Positions 46,350 to 58,121 are shown, counted from the stretch's first letter. The stretch: DNA of 64,000 nucleotides from Lutraria lutraria (GCA_964023205.1 OZ026835.1:13040414-13104413); one strand, 5' to 3'. The notes: generated by a model from the letters alone, not told the origin. Numbers and translations are program-made.

Positions 46350-48265
46350 TGTTTTCTTTTTGGTTCAAAATATGCTTAATTCAGACATTATTTTTGTTAA
46401 AGAAACATTCCATAAGAAATGGTTATACAGTGTAATATTGGTAGATGTTGCTGTTGTTAATCAAACGTTGCATTTGACATGTTTGGTTTTTTTGGTCATT
46501 ATTTAGATATAAAAATGTGTCATGTTTAAAATGTTACTGTAATAATTATTTGTTGTTGTCAATTACACATTCCATAAGAAATGGATTTACAGTGTATATG
46601 CAAATGTCTATCTGAATATCAAGCATTTTTTTTATCAATTCAAAAATGTTGCTGTAGTAAATTGTTTTTGTCCAAATTCACAATCAGCAAAGTGGATTTA
46701 AATTGTAACATGGGTAGGAATTCTATTTTATGCACAGTATTTTATCTTATTTTAGCTCACCTGAGCACTTTGTGGTTGGTATGTGGTTAAGGTAACACTA
46801 ACCAGATAATAATACCCTATATTTTACATTTTCAATTATTAAGTTCTGCTGTTTGAAAACCATCACACTTTATAAAAAACAAAACAACAGGAATCATATT
46901 CTTTTCTACATGTAATGTTTAATGACTAACTTACATACTTTTGACTCTAAAACGAAAATACAGTTTTTTATGAATGTTTAAGCCTTGCTGTGGGAAATAA
47001 TGGAAATGTTGAAAAAAAGGAGTCATGTGATAAGTTGACAAGTAACTGTAATATACATTTATAAAACTACCTTCACATATTTAGTTTCATGAAAGAGTTA
47101 GGCACTGTAATGATTGTCTTAATCACGACCCTTGGGTCAAAATAACATTACACATATGAAAATGGATGCTACAATTAAGTTGTTTTAACTTTCTGACAGC
47201 TGACCGTGTAAATTGACTGTTCAACTTCATTATTTTTTATATAGACTGTATAAACATGTAAGAAAGGCTTAAAATCTGCAAAATAATTTGGGAAAGTAAC
47301 TTCATGTCAGTGAAGAGTTCTTCTGACCATTAATGTAATGAAAATATCGCTTAAGCAGAAAGACTTCTTATTACTTCAGGAGTTCCTGTGCATATTCAGT
47401 CTGTCATTTCATTGTTTTACTAGGTGTTTAGTGCTACATGATGTTACAGTTTTAGTCATTTTTATGTTGAAGTCAAGTTGTATACATTTAATTTATATTC
47501 ATATTGCAATAAATAGTTGCAACACATTTTATGGCTTGAGTTTATGTAATATAGTCATCTTAGTGTAGACCTAATAGTTTAAACCCGGTTATGTTAAGTA
47601 CATATAATGTCTCTTCCCTGAGTCAGAAGTCATATCAGTCACGAGGTTCTTGCTGGTGACTTATAAAGTGATTACCTGATTTATAAGTTATCATTGCATG
47701 TATTTTCAACTCAGCAGCCCACATGGTGCATTTGTGTTTGTGCATGTGTCCATTACCTTAGATATCATTATTTATCAGATTATCTACACAAAGCAATGTC
47801 ATGTGAAAATAATGAGTTCAATCCAATTCAATTACCTCTAGGGACCTCTGTGGTAGAGCGGGTTAAGTTGCAAATTTAACATCACTCAGTAAGCTTTGAG
47901 CAGTTCAAACTTAAGTGATACATATTTATAAAATTTATTCAACACAAACAGTACAGAAGCATTTAAAACATAAATAAGGTAAATGAATTCTGCCTTTGCT
48001 ACAAAATAAAGAAACAATTAAAATAATGACAGCTAGCATCAGAAAGTGACAATATTGCTTTCTCATTTCCAAGTTTCACTGGCAAATAAGTTTTCTTGGA
48101 GATAAAAACAGTCAATACACAGAAAATGACAGTTGTAGTACTATTTTTATCTATACACACTAGAAATAAAGACATGTCCAACTGTTTAGTAACTTGTTGT
48201 TTCTGCTTAGTACAGGCTGCTTATGAAAGAATATCATTATACCACATAAAATCATACTGCTTAAT
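46350..48265. other. Non-coding, no gene supported
   Basis: AT-rich. A direct repeat of ACA(T)TCCATAAGAAATGG occurs near 46407 and 46570. A fragment TTAGCTCACCTGAGCACTTTG near 46755 matches the end of the GTGAGCTAAAAA repeat family. A weakly tRNA-like stretch near 47845 was not accepted. Confidence 0.45.
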
Positions 48266-49277
48266 TTACAATAAGTTTCTGGCAATCGCATCTCGCTTAT
48301 TGATTCCTTCCCGGTTCTGGTCATTTGGTAGATTTAGATTTATAGCATTTGCCTGAATATCAAATTCCATGTACTCCTCCAATACATCATGCTCTAAGAT
48401 GCACAGATTGTGCAATACACAGCATGCCATTATAACATTGACAGCATTTAAAACTGACACAGTGTCCAAGAAATGCAGTCTCCTGAAACTACACTTTAAT
48501 AAAGCAAAGGCTCTTTCAATAACAACTCTGTTACAAGAATGGTATCTGTTGTATTTCTTTTGTAGTGGGGTCAGATGTCCTGTATCACGATATGGTGTCA
48601 ATAGCCAATTCCGCAAAGGATATCCCCCATCACCAAGAATATGGTAATTTGCACTGCATTTATCTGGACCAATTTCCCATAAATCTGACAACTCGATTAC
48701 TCTAGAGTCATGGACACTTCCAGGAAATCCAGTAAAGACATGACTGAATAACATATTGTGCCTACACACACATTGTAATTGTAAAGAATGGAAATGTTTT
48801 CTGTTGACATAGCTCTGAGGATGGTCATGTGGAGCCTTTATTTGTATGTGAGTTCCATCAACTGCCCCTATTATGCCAGGAAATCCATTCCGTCTTCGAA
48901 ATTCCTGTTCTTCCGTTTGCATTTCTATGCGATTAGGCCATTTTATGAGGTTGTTTCTCATCGATATTAAAACAGAAATAATTTTGTCTCTACACATCAC
49001 AGCTGTAGATTCAGAAACTCCAAAACGATCAGCTATTTTTCTCAGTGGATCAATTCCACCGAGATACCACAAGGCAATTAATAACTGTTTATCAGTTCTA
49101 ATTGGATCTCTCCTTCCATGACCTAAAGGTTGTATTTCTGGTAGTGTCTCTATGTGCTCCAGAAGAACAATAAAAGTGATATGCTTCATTCTAAAGATTC
49201 GTCTGAAGTCCTCCTCAGTATATCCTGGTACGACATTCTCAACATAGTCTCTCACTCTAGACTTCGCATTACCTTCC
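48266..49277 (-). CDS. HARBI1-like: HARBI1-like PIF/Harbinger nuclease
   Basis: The exon begins after acceptor TTTTTCAG at 49277 and is open to a stop at 48266 (about 336 codons). An N-terminal helical region (YTEEDFRRIFRMKHITF) is followed by a helix-turn-helix (RKIADRFGVSESTAVM) and the DDE domain: GAVDGTHIQIKAP (first Asp), LGDGGYPLRNWLLTPY (second Asp), RVVIERAFALLKCSFRRL (Glu). All catalytic residues are present. Human HARBI1 is 349 aa, so only a short N-terminal exon is missing. It converges on the Myb-like gene at 42591-45730, the usual two-gene plan of Harbinger elements, but terminal repeats were not found, so a host-domesticated gene cannot be excluded. Confidence 0.85.
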
Positions 49278-49456
49278 CTGAAAAATAATATTATAATTAT
49301 TAGTAAGTAGAATCTAGTACAATTTTCAAAATATACCAATGTATATACATTTTGTACTGCTGTTACCAGTAATCTGAACACATTTAAAATAGATAAGCAT
49401 CATGGACTGTAATATTTTTTAACATTAAAAGTAAACTGGCTTATCATATCAGTTTA

Positions 49457-49537
49457 TCGGGGCGGTCAGCCAAACAAGCTAATTCCCCACCGGCACATAA
49501 CCAGGAGCCGACGCCTCAGCCCGGCCCTCGGTCAAAG
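49457..49537. other. GC-rich islet of unknown nature
   Basis: About 80 bp of markedly GC-rich sequence (GGGGCGGTCAGCC...CCCGGCCCTCGG) in AT-rich DNA, flanked by two copies of TATCAGTTTAT (about 49447 and 49547). Not coding in any frame that I can support. Confidence 0.4.
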
Positions 49538-49548
49538 TTATATCAGTT

Positions 49549-50273
49549 TATGTGGGAAAAAAAGAGTACAGTTTGCAATTTAAATTTATTTAATCTTTGA
49601 AAATTTGGAATACATATTTCAAGTTTATTGGCTGTTTAACAATACATTCAGACTAAACACAATTTTCACAGTTTTTGAATGTTAAATAGATAATGATTTT
49701 TTCAATCAGAATATCTATCCGAGTAATATGCCTTCTGACCCTTCTACCCAGCACGTGGAATGTTAAGAAGAAGAAGAACAATAACAAATAAACATTACAG
49801 CGGAGGTGAGAAATTTGTGATATTTCTTTTAGCTTAACTGAACATATATTTATTAGATTTCTATCCGATAGCTGTGATATAACGTTTCAACTGATGAAGC
49901 ATGAACATATTTTAATGTTTGTTGGTTCGGTCAAGACGGTTTGATTTGTTTTATGTTTTAATCAGGATTCGTACTCAAAACTATTTGCATTGGAATTCAT
50001 TTTCATTTGTGATAGCCACACCAGTAGCACTGTACAAACTTCCTGTTGTTATTTGTAACAATTTAGGCCAAATTTTCAGGCTCTTGATTATACATTTCGT
50101 ATGATTTATGAAAAGCTATATTAAACACTGTTAGAATATTAAGAGTAAACCAGTTTTGCGAAAACTATAGTAGCACTATATAAATGCAGAGACGTATAAT
50201 ACAATTTTATTAATTAAATCAATTAAAAAGTATAATCAGTACTGATCATGGAGTGTTCCCAAATATTTTCCAG
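49549..50273. other. Non-coding, no gene supported
   Basis: AT-rich; the missing first exon of the HARBI1-like gene may lie here on the minus strand, but no convincing ATG-plus-donor was found. Confidence 0.35.
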
Positions 50274-50694
50274 GGATGTACTACGAAACCATGTACTGGG
50301 GGATCAGGCGGACAGCATATTGTCAGGGTAGAATTGTCTACTGGAAAAGTTCTGAAAATTCAAGTGGATGAAGCCACATTTGACCTGTTGAATTCAGGTT
50401 TGTTGTGATTATAGTTATTTAAATTACCCCCCATACAAGATATTTCAGTAGAAAGCTTGAAAATAAATATATTGATGTATATAATAAATGCCATTCAAAA
50501 TTAATGTAGTACAGTGTACAACTTCTGAAATCCGGACACCCTTGGGACCGGCCAAAATGTCCGAGTGTTTTGACCTACACATTATATCAGTTATATCCTA
50601 CAATCAAGTATGATATAGAATTAGATAGTGAGTACAGATATTTGACTTAATTATCATCTTCCATGTTACAGACGCAGAATATAGAGCCCAGAGG
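50274..50694 (+). CDS. Two orphan exons of an unknown gene
   Basis: Exon 50274-50397 (acceptor TTTTCCAG, donor GTTTGT) reads GCTTKPCTGGSGGQHIVRVE then KVLKIQVDEATFDLLNS. Exon 50672-50694 (acceptor TGTTACAG, donor GTAAGC) adds DAEYRAQR in phase. If the second donor is not used, the frame runs on to a nearby stop. No domain recognised, and upstream and downstream exons were not located. Could be a host gene broken by the repeats to its right. Confidence 0.4.
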
Positions 50695-51497
50695 GTAAGC
50701 CATTATGAAGACTTGCCACATCAAAAGCTGCTAAGTCGGATAAAGATGAATCCATGAAGTAGGGTGAAGCAACAGGTTTGTTTCCTTGAAATTTTGAACA
50801 ATTATGTCTCTTAAATTGACGTTTAAGGTTCTTCAGCTAGCTCAGTGATTGGTGTGCTGGCTACTTACCAATGCTGCTGCCCTTAGCTCAGTTCTACAGG
50901 TACCATGTTAAATGGTCATGTAGGACCAACGGATTGTTTAAGGTGCTCCAGATTCCTCCACCATAAAAACACCAATGTACCAATATGCATGATCTTGGAT
51001 AAAGTGTAATAAATTGTAACTGTTGTAAAATAAAAATCAAAAGTTGATAGGGTGTTTCTGGAGTTTCTAATGTAGATTTATCCATTTCACTCAGCAGAAT
51101 CTAAACAGTTCTGTTGTTTCTAAGATAAATCTGAACAAATTCAGCAAACATAATTAAAGCTCTGTTTTGAAGAAAAGGCAGTGGTAATGTTCTAGACACG
51201 CATGCACATGCACACACAGAGTTTAAACTATTTTGTTATAAATTTTTAGTTAACAATGCGTTGCTCATACTTCATAATTTTCAGGTCAACGCTGGAATCA
51301 TGAGAAAACTTTATGTTTGATAGATCTATACCAAAAGAACTCTGAAAAAAATGCAGAATCCTAGATTTAGGAAAAAATGTGTGTGGGAAGAAATTACTGC
51401 TGAGCTTCTTGTAATTTCCAACTTTCACAAGTGGAGGGTCGGTGGAAAACAATAGTATACAAGCATAAACCAGATACAAAATGAGATGGCCAATTTA

Positions 51498-52412
51498 ACA
51501 AGAGGGCCACATTGGCCCTTTATCGCTCACCTGAGAACCAAGGCCAATAATCAATGACCAGGTAATATATAGGGCTGTGGATCGTTGGGTAAGTGGCAAT
51601 CTGATCCACTCCACGATTCAACACTTACGATCCACAAATCGAATCACGAATCTTTTGTTATCAAGTAACCTATCTAAAACTTCAAAATTGCAGTCCTGAA
51701 GACAGCTAAAACATGTTTACGAATAATGAAGTAAATCAATATAAATTGGTCTATGGCTTAAATTAAAAGTACTCCCTTTCAGTTAATTGATATACCAGCA
51801 TCATTCTTTTAAGAACCGATTTGACATCTTGGCAAACAAAGTAGTCCGTGAAGACACATGATTTATTCAGAGAAAAGGAATTTTTAAGAACAAAGAATAC
51901 ACTTTTAATATGTTAAAAAACAAGATCGCGAACCACGAATCTTAGTAATGACGATTATTCATACTCGATTTTTCAAGTTGATTCGTGAATACCCGAGTAC
52001 TCGGATACTCGCTACAGCCCTAGTAATATAGTTTCCATCTCGTAAAACTCATTCTTACGTAGATTTTGAGATCAAAACCAACAATGAAGGTATAATACTG
52101 TTAAACAAGCTAAAACATAGCAAATTTTCTAATCCAAGGGTCCATAACTCTTGAAGTTGTGGTCCGATTCCACCCATAACTTAAGATGTCCAAAACCATA
52201 AGGTCATACACATTCATTGTAAATATGATTAGGATCGGTGAATAAATGAAGGCGCTAGAGTGTAAACAAGCTAAAATATAGCAAATTTGCTAAGTCAAGG
52301 GCCCATAACTCTTGAAGATGTGGTCCGATTCTGCCCATAATCAAACTTGTTCGAGATCTTTTGGTTATATTCATTTACTGAAAATATTATTAGGATAGGT
52401 GAATAAATGTAG
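51498..52412 (+). repeat. AAGAGGGCC...CCATAACTCTTGAAG repeat, left part
   Basis: Begins AACAAGAGGGCCACATTGGC and CGCTCACCTGAGA, and continues with two units of AAACAAGCTAAAA(C/T)ATAGCAAATTT, GGGCCCATAACTCTTGAAG and GGTCCGATTC(T/C)(G/A)CCCATAA. Interrupted by a hAT-like MITE (51570-52022) and cut at 52412 by the LTR element; it continues at 57290-57510. Confidence 0.75.
51570..52022. mobile_element. hAT-like MITE, 453 bp, 8-bp TSD
   Basis: Ends TAGGGCTGT at both sides in inverted orientation, with an 8-bp duplication GTAATATA at 51562-51569 and 52023-52030. Inner sequence includes inverted GAATCACGAATC-like words. TAGGGCTGT plus 8 bp is a classic hAT signature. Non-coding. Confidence 0.85.
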
Positions 52413-53050
52413 TGTTGTGTATTAATGATTGGAACCCCATGGTCTTCCCTTAAGTGACTTATAATTTTAGTGTAGATTTGATGTGGTTTAGCCTATGCAT
52501 GTGCATAGAGGGAGTCGTTCCAGCGCTACCATAGTGTACACATTGTAGAGGGAGTGGGAAGGAAGAACGGTCGGCATTAATTCTCCCGTATTGAAGTTAC
52601 AGCCGGATTGAAGTTACACTGAATAATGCATGAGGAAGGCGTTTACATTCATGTTGGGAGGCGTGGTCTTATGTGTTCTGGTTCTGTAGCAATTATAAGT
52701 AACAACTCAATGGCATCAAGAACCTGCTTTTAGTACAGTATGCATGCAATAACGTTTTTTACGACGGTATGAAGAATTTTTTTAAGAGATTTATAGACTC
52801 GAAACAGAGGGGAATTATCGTTTTGTTAAACGTTGGAGTAGATGCCCCAATAAATCTATTGGTACTGTATTTCATTTATCGTAACTTATTTATGTTCAAT
52901 GTTGTTTTCACGCTTGAATATAACTCACAGGTTGGTATATAACTCACAGGTTTGACTGTATATATATAACTGACAGGTTTGTATATAACTGACAGGGTTG
53001 ACTGTACATATATATAACTGACAGGTTTGTATATAACTGACAGGTTTGAC

Positions 53051-53052
<2 letters not shown>

Positions 53053-53088
<36 letters not shown>
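53053..53088. repeat. (TA)n microsatellite
   Basis: Uninterrupted TA dinucleotides following TGTACA. Confidence 0.95.
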
Positions 53089-53089
<1 letters not shown>

Positions 53090-53235
53090 GGCAGCTGCTG
53101 TGTTACTCAGATTCTCCTAAACTAATTCGCACAATTCACTACTTTATTGTTCTAGTGGATGGGTTTGCATCTTCTATTTCTTGTCATACCACTATGAGAT
53201 TGAGTGTGTGTCATAATGTATTTTCTGTTTTCAGC

Positions 53236-53346
53236 ATTGCTTGACATTTGGAATAATTCTGCTGATGATTTGCCAATACTACAAGTTGGGCCTTATGTAC
53301 TGACAAGGAGGAGTTTCCATTTCCTTCGTACTACACTGTCAGATTA
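53236..53346 (+). pseudogene. Exon-like segment inside the left LTR region
   Basis: Acceptor TCTGTTTTCAG at 53235 and donor TCAGATTAT|GTAAGT. One open frame reads LLDIWNNSADDLPILQVGPY then VLTRRSFHFLRTTLSDY. LSDY near the end recalls the start of Ulp1-type cysteine proteases (…LSD..I..YL), but this is a weak resemblance. Its phase does not match the exon at 50694, consistent with it having come in with the LTR element rather than belonging to that gene. Confidence 0.4.
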
Positions 53347-54211
53347 TGTAAGTATTGATTAAGTTCATTGCATGTGACCAGTATCTCCTACTGATACACT
53401 TGTATTAATTTTTATAATTCAGTATTTATATAAATATGTGTCAACATAAACCTCACACAGATCTAGTGTATGTTAGAAGGACAAAAGATGAATTTTGCAG
53501 TTCATCATTTACTTATGTTTCTTGATTAGCGCTACGGTAGTGTACACATTGTAGAGGGAGTGGGAAGGAAGAACGGTCGGCATTAATTCTCCCGTATTGA
53601 AGTTACAGCCGGATTGAAGTTACACTGAATAATGCATGAGGAAGGCGTTTACATTCATGTTGGGAGGCGTGGTCTAATGTGTTCTGGTTCCTGTAGCAAT
53701 TATAAGTAACAACTCAATGGCATCAAGAACCTGCTTTTAGTACAGTATGCATGCAATAACGTTTTTTACGACAGTATGAAGAATTTTTTGAGATTTATAG
53801 ACTCGAAACAGAGGGGAATTATCGTTTTGTTAAACGTTGGAGTAGATGCCCCAATAAATCTATTGGTACTGTATTTCATTTATCGTAACTTATTTATGTT
53901 CAATGTTGTTTTCACGCTTGAATATAACTCACAGGTTTGTATATAACTCACAGGTTTGTTAGGAAAGGAATTTTAGCTTGTTTTTATATTTTATCCTGTT
54001 CCAGCAATGAGCTAACAACACAACATGGTGGAGAATCTAAATGACAATAATTACTGTACTTGTTATAACATCCAGTATTGGACGTTGTCAACTTGAACTT
54101 TGTTTTTCTGTAGACCACGTGTACCCCACCCGCTTACATTACGTACAGTAGGACTTTTGTTTTTGTGAATAGTGGTAAAGTGAATTCTTCCTTCGGATTT
54201 CCACTAGATTT

Positions 54212-55590
54212 GTGTATTCTTTTGATAATTATGTATACATGATTATTACGAACATGAATTCTTCATATGATCCATGTCTTCATGACAATATTCACTTTGA
54301 GTATGAAACTCATCAACATCTTCAGACGCAGGATCTGGAACATAATAGTATGACTGTACCAACAGCTCATCAACACTATTTAATGCCTTCATCTTCAAAT
54401 TATATAAAAATGGTTACAATGTTTGGTGGTTATAGCAGTGAAAATATTGTCCAATTTTTATCAGACTTTGAGGCTCATCTTGTGCTCATGAATATTGATG
54501 TCAATTCTAACAAGAGGGCCAAGATGGCCCTATATCGCTCACATGACAATCACTGTTCATTCATTAAAACATTGTTTTGAACCGGTGACCTAGTTTTTGA
54601 CCCCAGACGATCTATGTTCGAATTTGTCTTACATATCATTAAGACAAACAGCCTGACTAGGTTTGGTGAAGATACAATCATGACATTTAGAGCTTTTACA
54701 AGATTTTTACCTAAGATTTGACCTTGTGACCCACTTTTTGAACCCGGCTGACCCATGTTCATCCTTGACCCACATATCATTGAGGCAAACATTTTGACAA
54801 GGTTTGGTGAAGATCCAATTAAAACTGTGACATCTACAGTGTTAACAAAGTTTTCCTAAGATTTGACCTGGTGACCTAGTTATTGACCCCAGATGACCCA
54901 TATTTATACTTGACCGTTATATCATTAAAACAAACGTTTTGACAAAGTTTGGTGAAGATCCAATAATAACTGTGAAATCTACAGTGTTAACATGGTTTTT
55001 CGTAAGATTTGACCTAGCGACCTAGTTTTTGACCCAAGATGACCCATGTTCGAACTCGTCCAAGATATTATGAAGACAAACATTCTGACAAGGTTTCATG
55101 ATCATCCAATCAAAACAGTGACTTCTAGAGTGTTCACAAGGTTTTCCAGCAATTTGCCCTAGTGACCTAATTTTACTACAGAAATTACCCATTTTCAAAC
55201 TTGACCTACATATTATTAGAATAAACATTCTGACAAAGTTTCATGAAGATAAATTCAAAACAGTGATTTCTAGAGTGTTCACAAGGTTTTCCCTTATTTG
55301 GCCCTGGTGACCTAGTTTTTGACCCCAACTGGCCCAATATCGAACTCGTCCGAGATTTTGTTGATATTAACGTTCTGACCCAGTTTTGCTAAAATTGAGC
55401 CAAAAATGTGGCCCCTAGTGTGGTCACAACAAAAAGTTTGACGACGCACGACGCCGGACGGAGAGTGATCCTAATAGCTCACTTTGTCACTTTGTGACAT
55501 GTGAGCTAAAAAGGCTTTTGCAGCCTTTCAGCTACAGTTAACAGGGCCAGCACTTGTGTGGTTTTCGTCTATTGCAAACAGAGATCCAAG
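54212..55590 (+). pseudogene. gag start, split by a 1-kb repeat
   Basis: An ATG-led open frame contains MFGGYSSENIVQFLSDFEAH and LVLMNIDVNSNK, the conserved start of a retrotransposon gag. It is interrupted at about 54511 by a repeat and resumes at about 55511 with KAFAAFQLQLTGPALVWFSS and IANRDPSEN, the next conserved gag block. The original reading frame is recovered across the insertion. Confidence 0.75.
54511..55510. repeat. AAGAGGGCC...GTGAGCTAAAAA repeat with GTGACCTAGTTTTTGACCC units
   Basis: Starts AAGAGGGCCAAGATGGCCCT and CGCTCACATGAC; ends GGACGGAGAGTGATCCTAAT, AGCTCACTTTG and GTGAGCTAAAA. The core has about five diverged units of about 130-150 bp with GTGACCTAGTTTTTGACCCCAGATGACCC and TTCTGACAAGGTTTGGTGAAGAT. 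Widespread type in bivalve DNA. Inserted within gag. Confidence 0.8.
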
Positions 55591-55624
55591 TGAAAACTCT
55601 GTAGGCCAAAACGTTCAAGACAAA

Positions 55625-55866
55625 AACCAGTTAGATACCGAAACAGTGACCATGTTGACCAAGACGAACTGGAAGAAGCTCCAACTGATTCGTCCGGATT
55701 TCACAAAATTAAACGTGTTTTAGCACAGCGTCATGGTCCTGATGGATTAGAATACTTAGTTCATATAGTTGGTGAACCTGCACAAAATGCTATCTGGGTT
55801 TCTAGTACAAGCCTCAATCCCAAAGCTCATAAACTGATTGCCAACAGGCCACCGCCTGCTGTGTAA
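55625..55866 (+). pseudogene. Chromodomain-like pol C-terminus
   Basis: A frame different from gag reads an acidic linker (DHVDQDELEEAPTDSSG), then KIKRVLAQRHGPDGLEYLVH, GEPAQNAIWVSSTSLN and a Pro-rich end before TAA (55864-55866). Val-Leu...Tyr-Leu-Val-His followed by a Trp resembles the chromodomain that chromoviral integrases use to target chromatin. Joined to gag by a large deletion. Confidence 0.6.
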
Positions 55867-57070
55867 ATCATTTCTTTATTTTAGTGATTTCATTTTGCAT
55901 ATTGCCATATGTTTGAAAGTACAGTATTTTGTTGTGTCATGGTGCTTGCCGTCATTCATTGTTCGTGCATACATTTATTGACTGTTTGCGATTCATTTGT
56001 ATTAGGTCCATACATAGTTTGCTCGTATTTGCTGATAACATGTTTTTGGTTTTATTATGAACAATTTGTGAAGTGATGAACAATTGTTGGTCTGCTACAT
56101 TATCAACATGTATTACAATATATTCCAATATTTGCCTTGCATGATTACGTTTTGAATTCTTATCAGATTTTTGTTTTTAAAATTTGATTGATGATTGATT
56201 GCTTTAAATTGTTGTTAATTTGTTTCCTTTATAACTTGGTTTCTTTGTGTTTTCATTGAAACATGTAGTTATGTGTTCATGCAACATTGTAGCCAGTGGG
56301 CAAAATTTTTTTGTGTTGGGGTTTTCTCCCCTTGACTGTATATGGAATAAATTGACTCAGCAATTTTGAACTTGTAACAGTAGGCTTACATTTTTCAACA
56401 ATTATCATGACTGTCAAATCCCATATGTGTGTTACAGTTTAAATATGGTGCCATTTCGGTTCAGGATATATATATGGTTGTGCATATCTGTAAAACATTC
56501 CTTTTTATTTAGGTTTAAGACAAGTGTAAATTGCTCATTTGTGTTTTGGTATGCAAGCTTTGCTTACAACTTACTAAACATAATGTACTTACATCACACC
56601 TTAATATGAGATTTGTTGATCAGATATTGTGCATTAGATTTGGATATACTTGATGTTTTCATGTTGTGAAACTAGGATATTTTCTATATTTGTAATTTGA
56701 AAACACTGTGACATTATGTTGGATATTAACCATTTTTCCTTACATATTTCATAAGATTGTTTGTCATTTACTGTTTATTGATGTAACATAGTTGATTCCT
56801 AAGATTGATGTTTCTTTAAATGTTTGTTCATTGATAAGTTCGGTAAAAATGCAGCGTAATACTAGTAGATTGAGATTGTGGCCTGTTTATTTGTTTGTCT
56901 GTTGTCCTTGGTATGGGCCCTAACCTTGGATACTTATGTATGTGTGTGTAATTGAATTTAAGGCCAAAGTCTCAAGTCTTGTGTATTCTTGTATATGTTA
57001 ATATGTCACTCAAGTAAGACCATGGTTTCCTGTTAATTATATTTGGGGACAAATATTTTTAGGGGCGGGA
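55867..57070 (+). other. Internal non-coding part of the reduced LTR element
   Basis: T-rich and A-rich sequence up to the purine tract GGGGCGGGA; no coding segment supported. Confidence 0.5.
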
Positions 57071-57289
57071 TGGTGTGTATTAATGATTGGAACCCTATGG
57101 TTTTCCCTTGAGTGACTTATAATTTTAGTGTAGTTTATCCTTTAAATTTGATGTGGTTTAGCCTATGCATGTGCATAGAGGGAGTGGGAAGGAAGAACAC
57201 CAAGACAGCACAATAAACTTTGTTAGGAAAGGAATTTTAGCTTGTTTTTATATTTTATCCTGTTCCAGCAATGAGCTAACAACACAACA

Positions 57290-57510
57290 GTAGGTGCTAG
57301 AGTGTAAACAAGCTAAAATATAGCAAATTTTCAAAGTCAAGGGCCCATAACTCTTGAAGTTCTGGTCCGATATTGCCATAATCGAACTTGTATAAGATCT
57401 CTTGGTTATACACATTTACTGAAAATATGATTAGGATTGGTGAATAAATGAATGCGATCGAGTGTAAACAAACTCAAATATAGCAAATTTTGTAATTCAA
57501 GGGCCCATAA
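57290..57510 (+). repeat. Continuation of the 51498-52412 repeat
   Basis: After the GTAG duplication the repeat resumes with GTGCTAGAGTGTAAACAAGC, GGGCCCATAACTCTTGAAG and GTTATACACATTTACTGAAAATATGATTAGGAT-type wording, then breaks off at GGGCCCATAACT. Confidence 0.7.
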
Positions 57511-57517
57511 CTGAATT

Positions 57518-57640
57518 ATGGACACTTCGGACCACGGCCATTACGGACCAGACACTTCGGACCATATCTTGGGACAGTACGGACCACATTTTGGGACACT
57601 ACGGACCATACTTTGGGACACTACGGACCATGCTATTAAA
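57518..57640. repeat. Degenerate tandem repeat GGGACACTACGGACCAT
   Basis: Six to seven irregular units of about 18-24 bp built on (T)GGGACA(C)TACGGACCA. It begins directly where the preceding repeat is broken. Confidence 0.75.
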
Positions 57641-58100
57641 CATTATGACCATTTTGTAAAGTTAGCAGATATATTGATCTATAAATGTATGTTTGTTCGT
57701 ATCGAATGATTTGGTTTTTATGAAGACGTACATTTAGGCATGAGTTTTTCGAGCATTGAACAATATACAATGTTATTGAAAAAAAAAATGATTTGAATAA
57801 GTACCGTATTATATTACCTTCAAATATTCCATTATAAAGTCCACAACATTTTTATTTTGATACTTTGGAACACGATGAGTTTGTGTTATATCCCAAACGT
57901 TAAGCTGGCAAATAATTTTACAGAAGTGTACCAATTATAAATGTTGTTCACACATTTTGCAAACATCAATTAAAGAACTGCATGAAGCTGTTCACTCGTC
58001 AAATGAACGGCCAATTAACATTTTCCAATTAAACTAGTAATTAAAATAATCTATATTAGTAGTAGCAAAATAGGGTTCGTAGAGGTGGTTTTTGTGGTGT
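57641..58100. other. Non-coding, no feature supported
   Basis: AT-rich spacer left of the AGGTCA array. Confidence 0.4.
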
Positions 58101-58121
58101 TAGTTCATGACCCTGGTCAGT

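Larger units (their letters stand above)
52413..54025 (+). repeat. Expanded left LTR with 410-bp direct duplication
   Basis: A segment of about 410 bp occurs twice, at 52524-52935 and 53530-53945 (starting GCGCTACC/GG-TAGTGTACACATTG, with GGTCGGCATTAATTCTCCCG and ending TTGAATATAACTCACAGG). Between the copies are ATAACTGACAGGTTTG repeats, a (TA)n tract and an exon-like stretch. Only part of this is in the 219-bp right LTR. Confidence 0.7.
52413..57289 (+). mobile_element. Reduced LTR retroelement (gag start plus chromodomain)
   Basis: Right LTR 57071-57289 (219 bp) starts TGGTGTGTATTAATG and ends AACACAACA. The left LTR region runs 52413-54025, starts TGTTGTGTATTAATG and has the same end, but is expanded to 1.6 kb. 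A 4-bp duplication GTAG flanks it (52409-52412, 57290-57293), and the surrounding repeat joins cleanly across it. A purine tract GGGGCGGGA precedes the right LTR. Internal DNA has only a gag start and a pol C-terminus with a chromodomain, so RT and integrase are gone. It depends on other elements. Confidence 0.8.

Noticed and set aside
47840..47900. tRNA-like sequence (GTGGTAGAGCGGGTTAAG...GCAGTTCAAA)
   Set aside because: No acceptor stem and poor arms; at best a SINE remnant.
50835..50900. tRNA-like TAGCTCAGTGATTGG
   Set aside because: Only an A-box-like word; no B box in place and no cloverleaf.
53236..53346. Third exon of the gene at 50274-50694
   Set aside because: Phase does not match, and the segment lies inside an LTR element delimited by its own target duplication.
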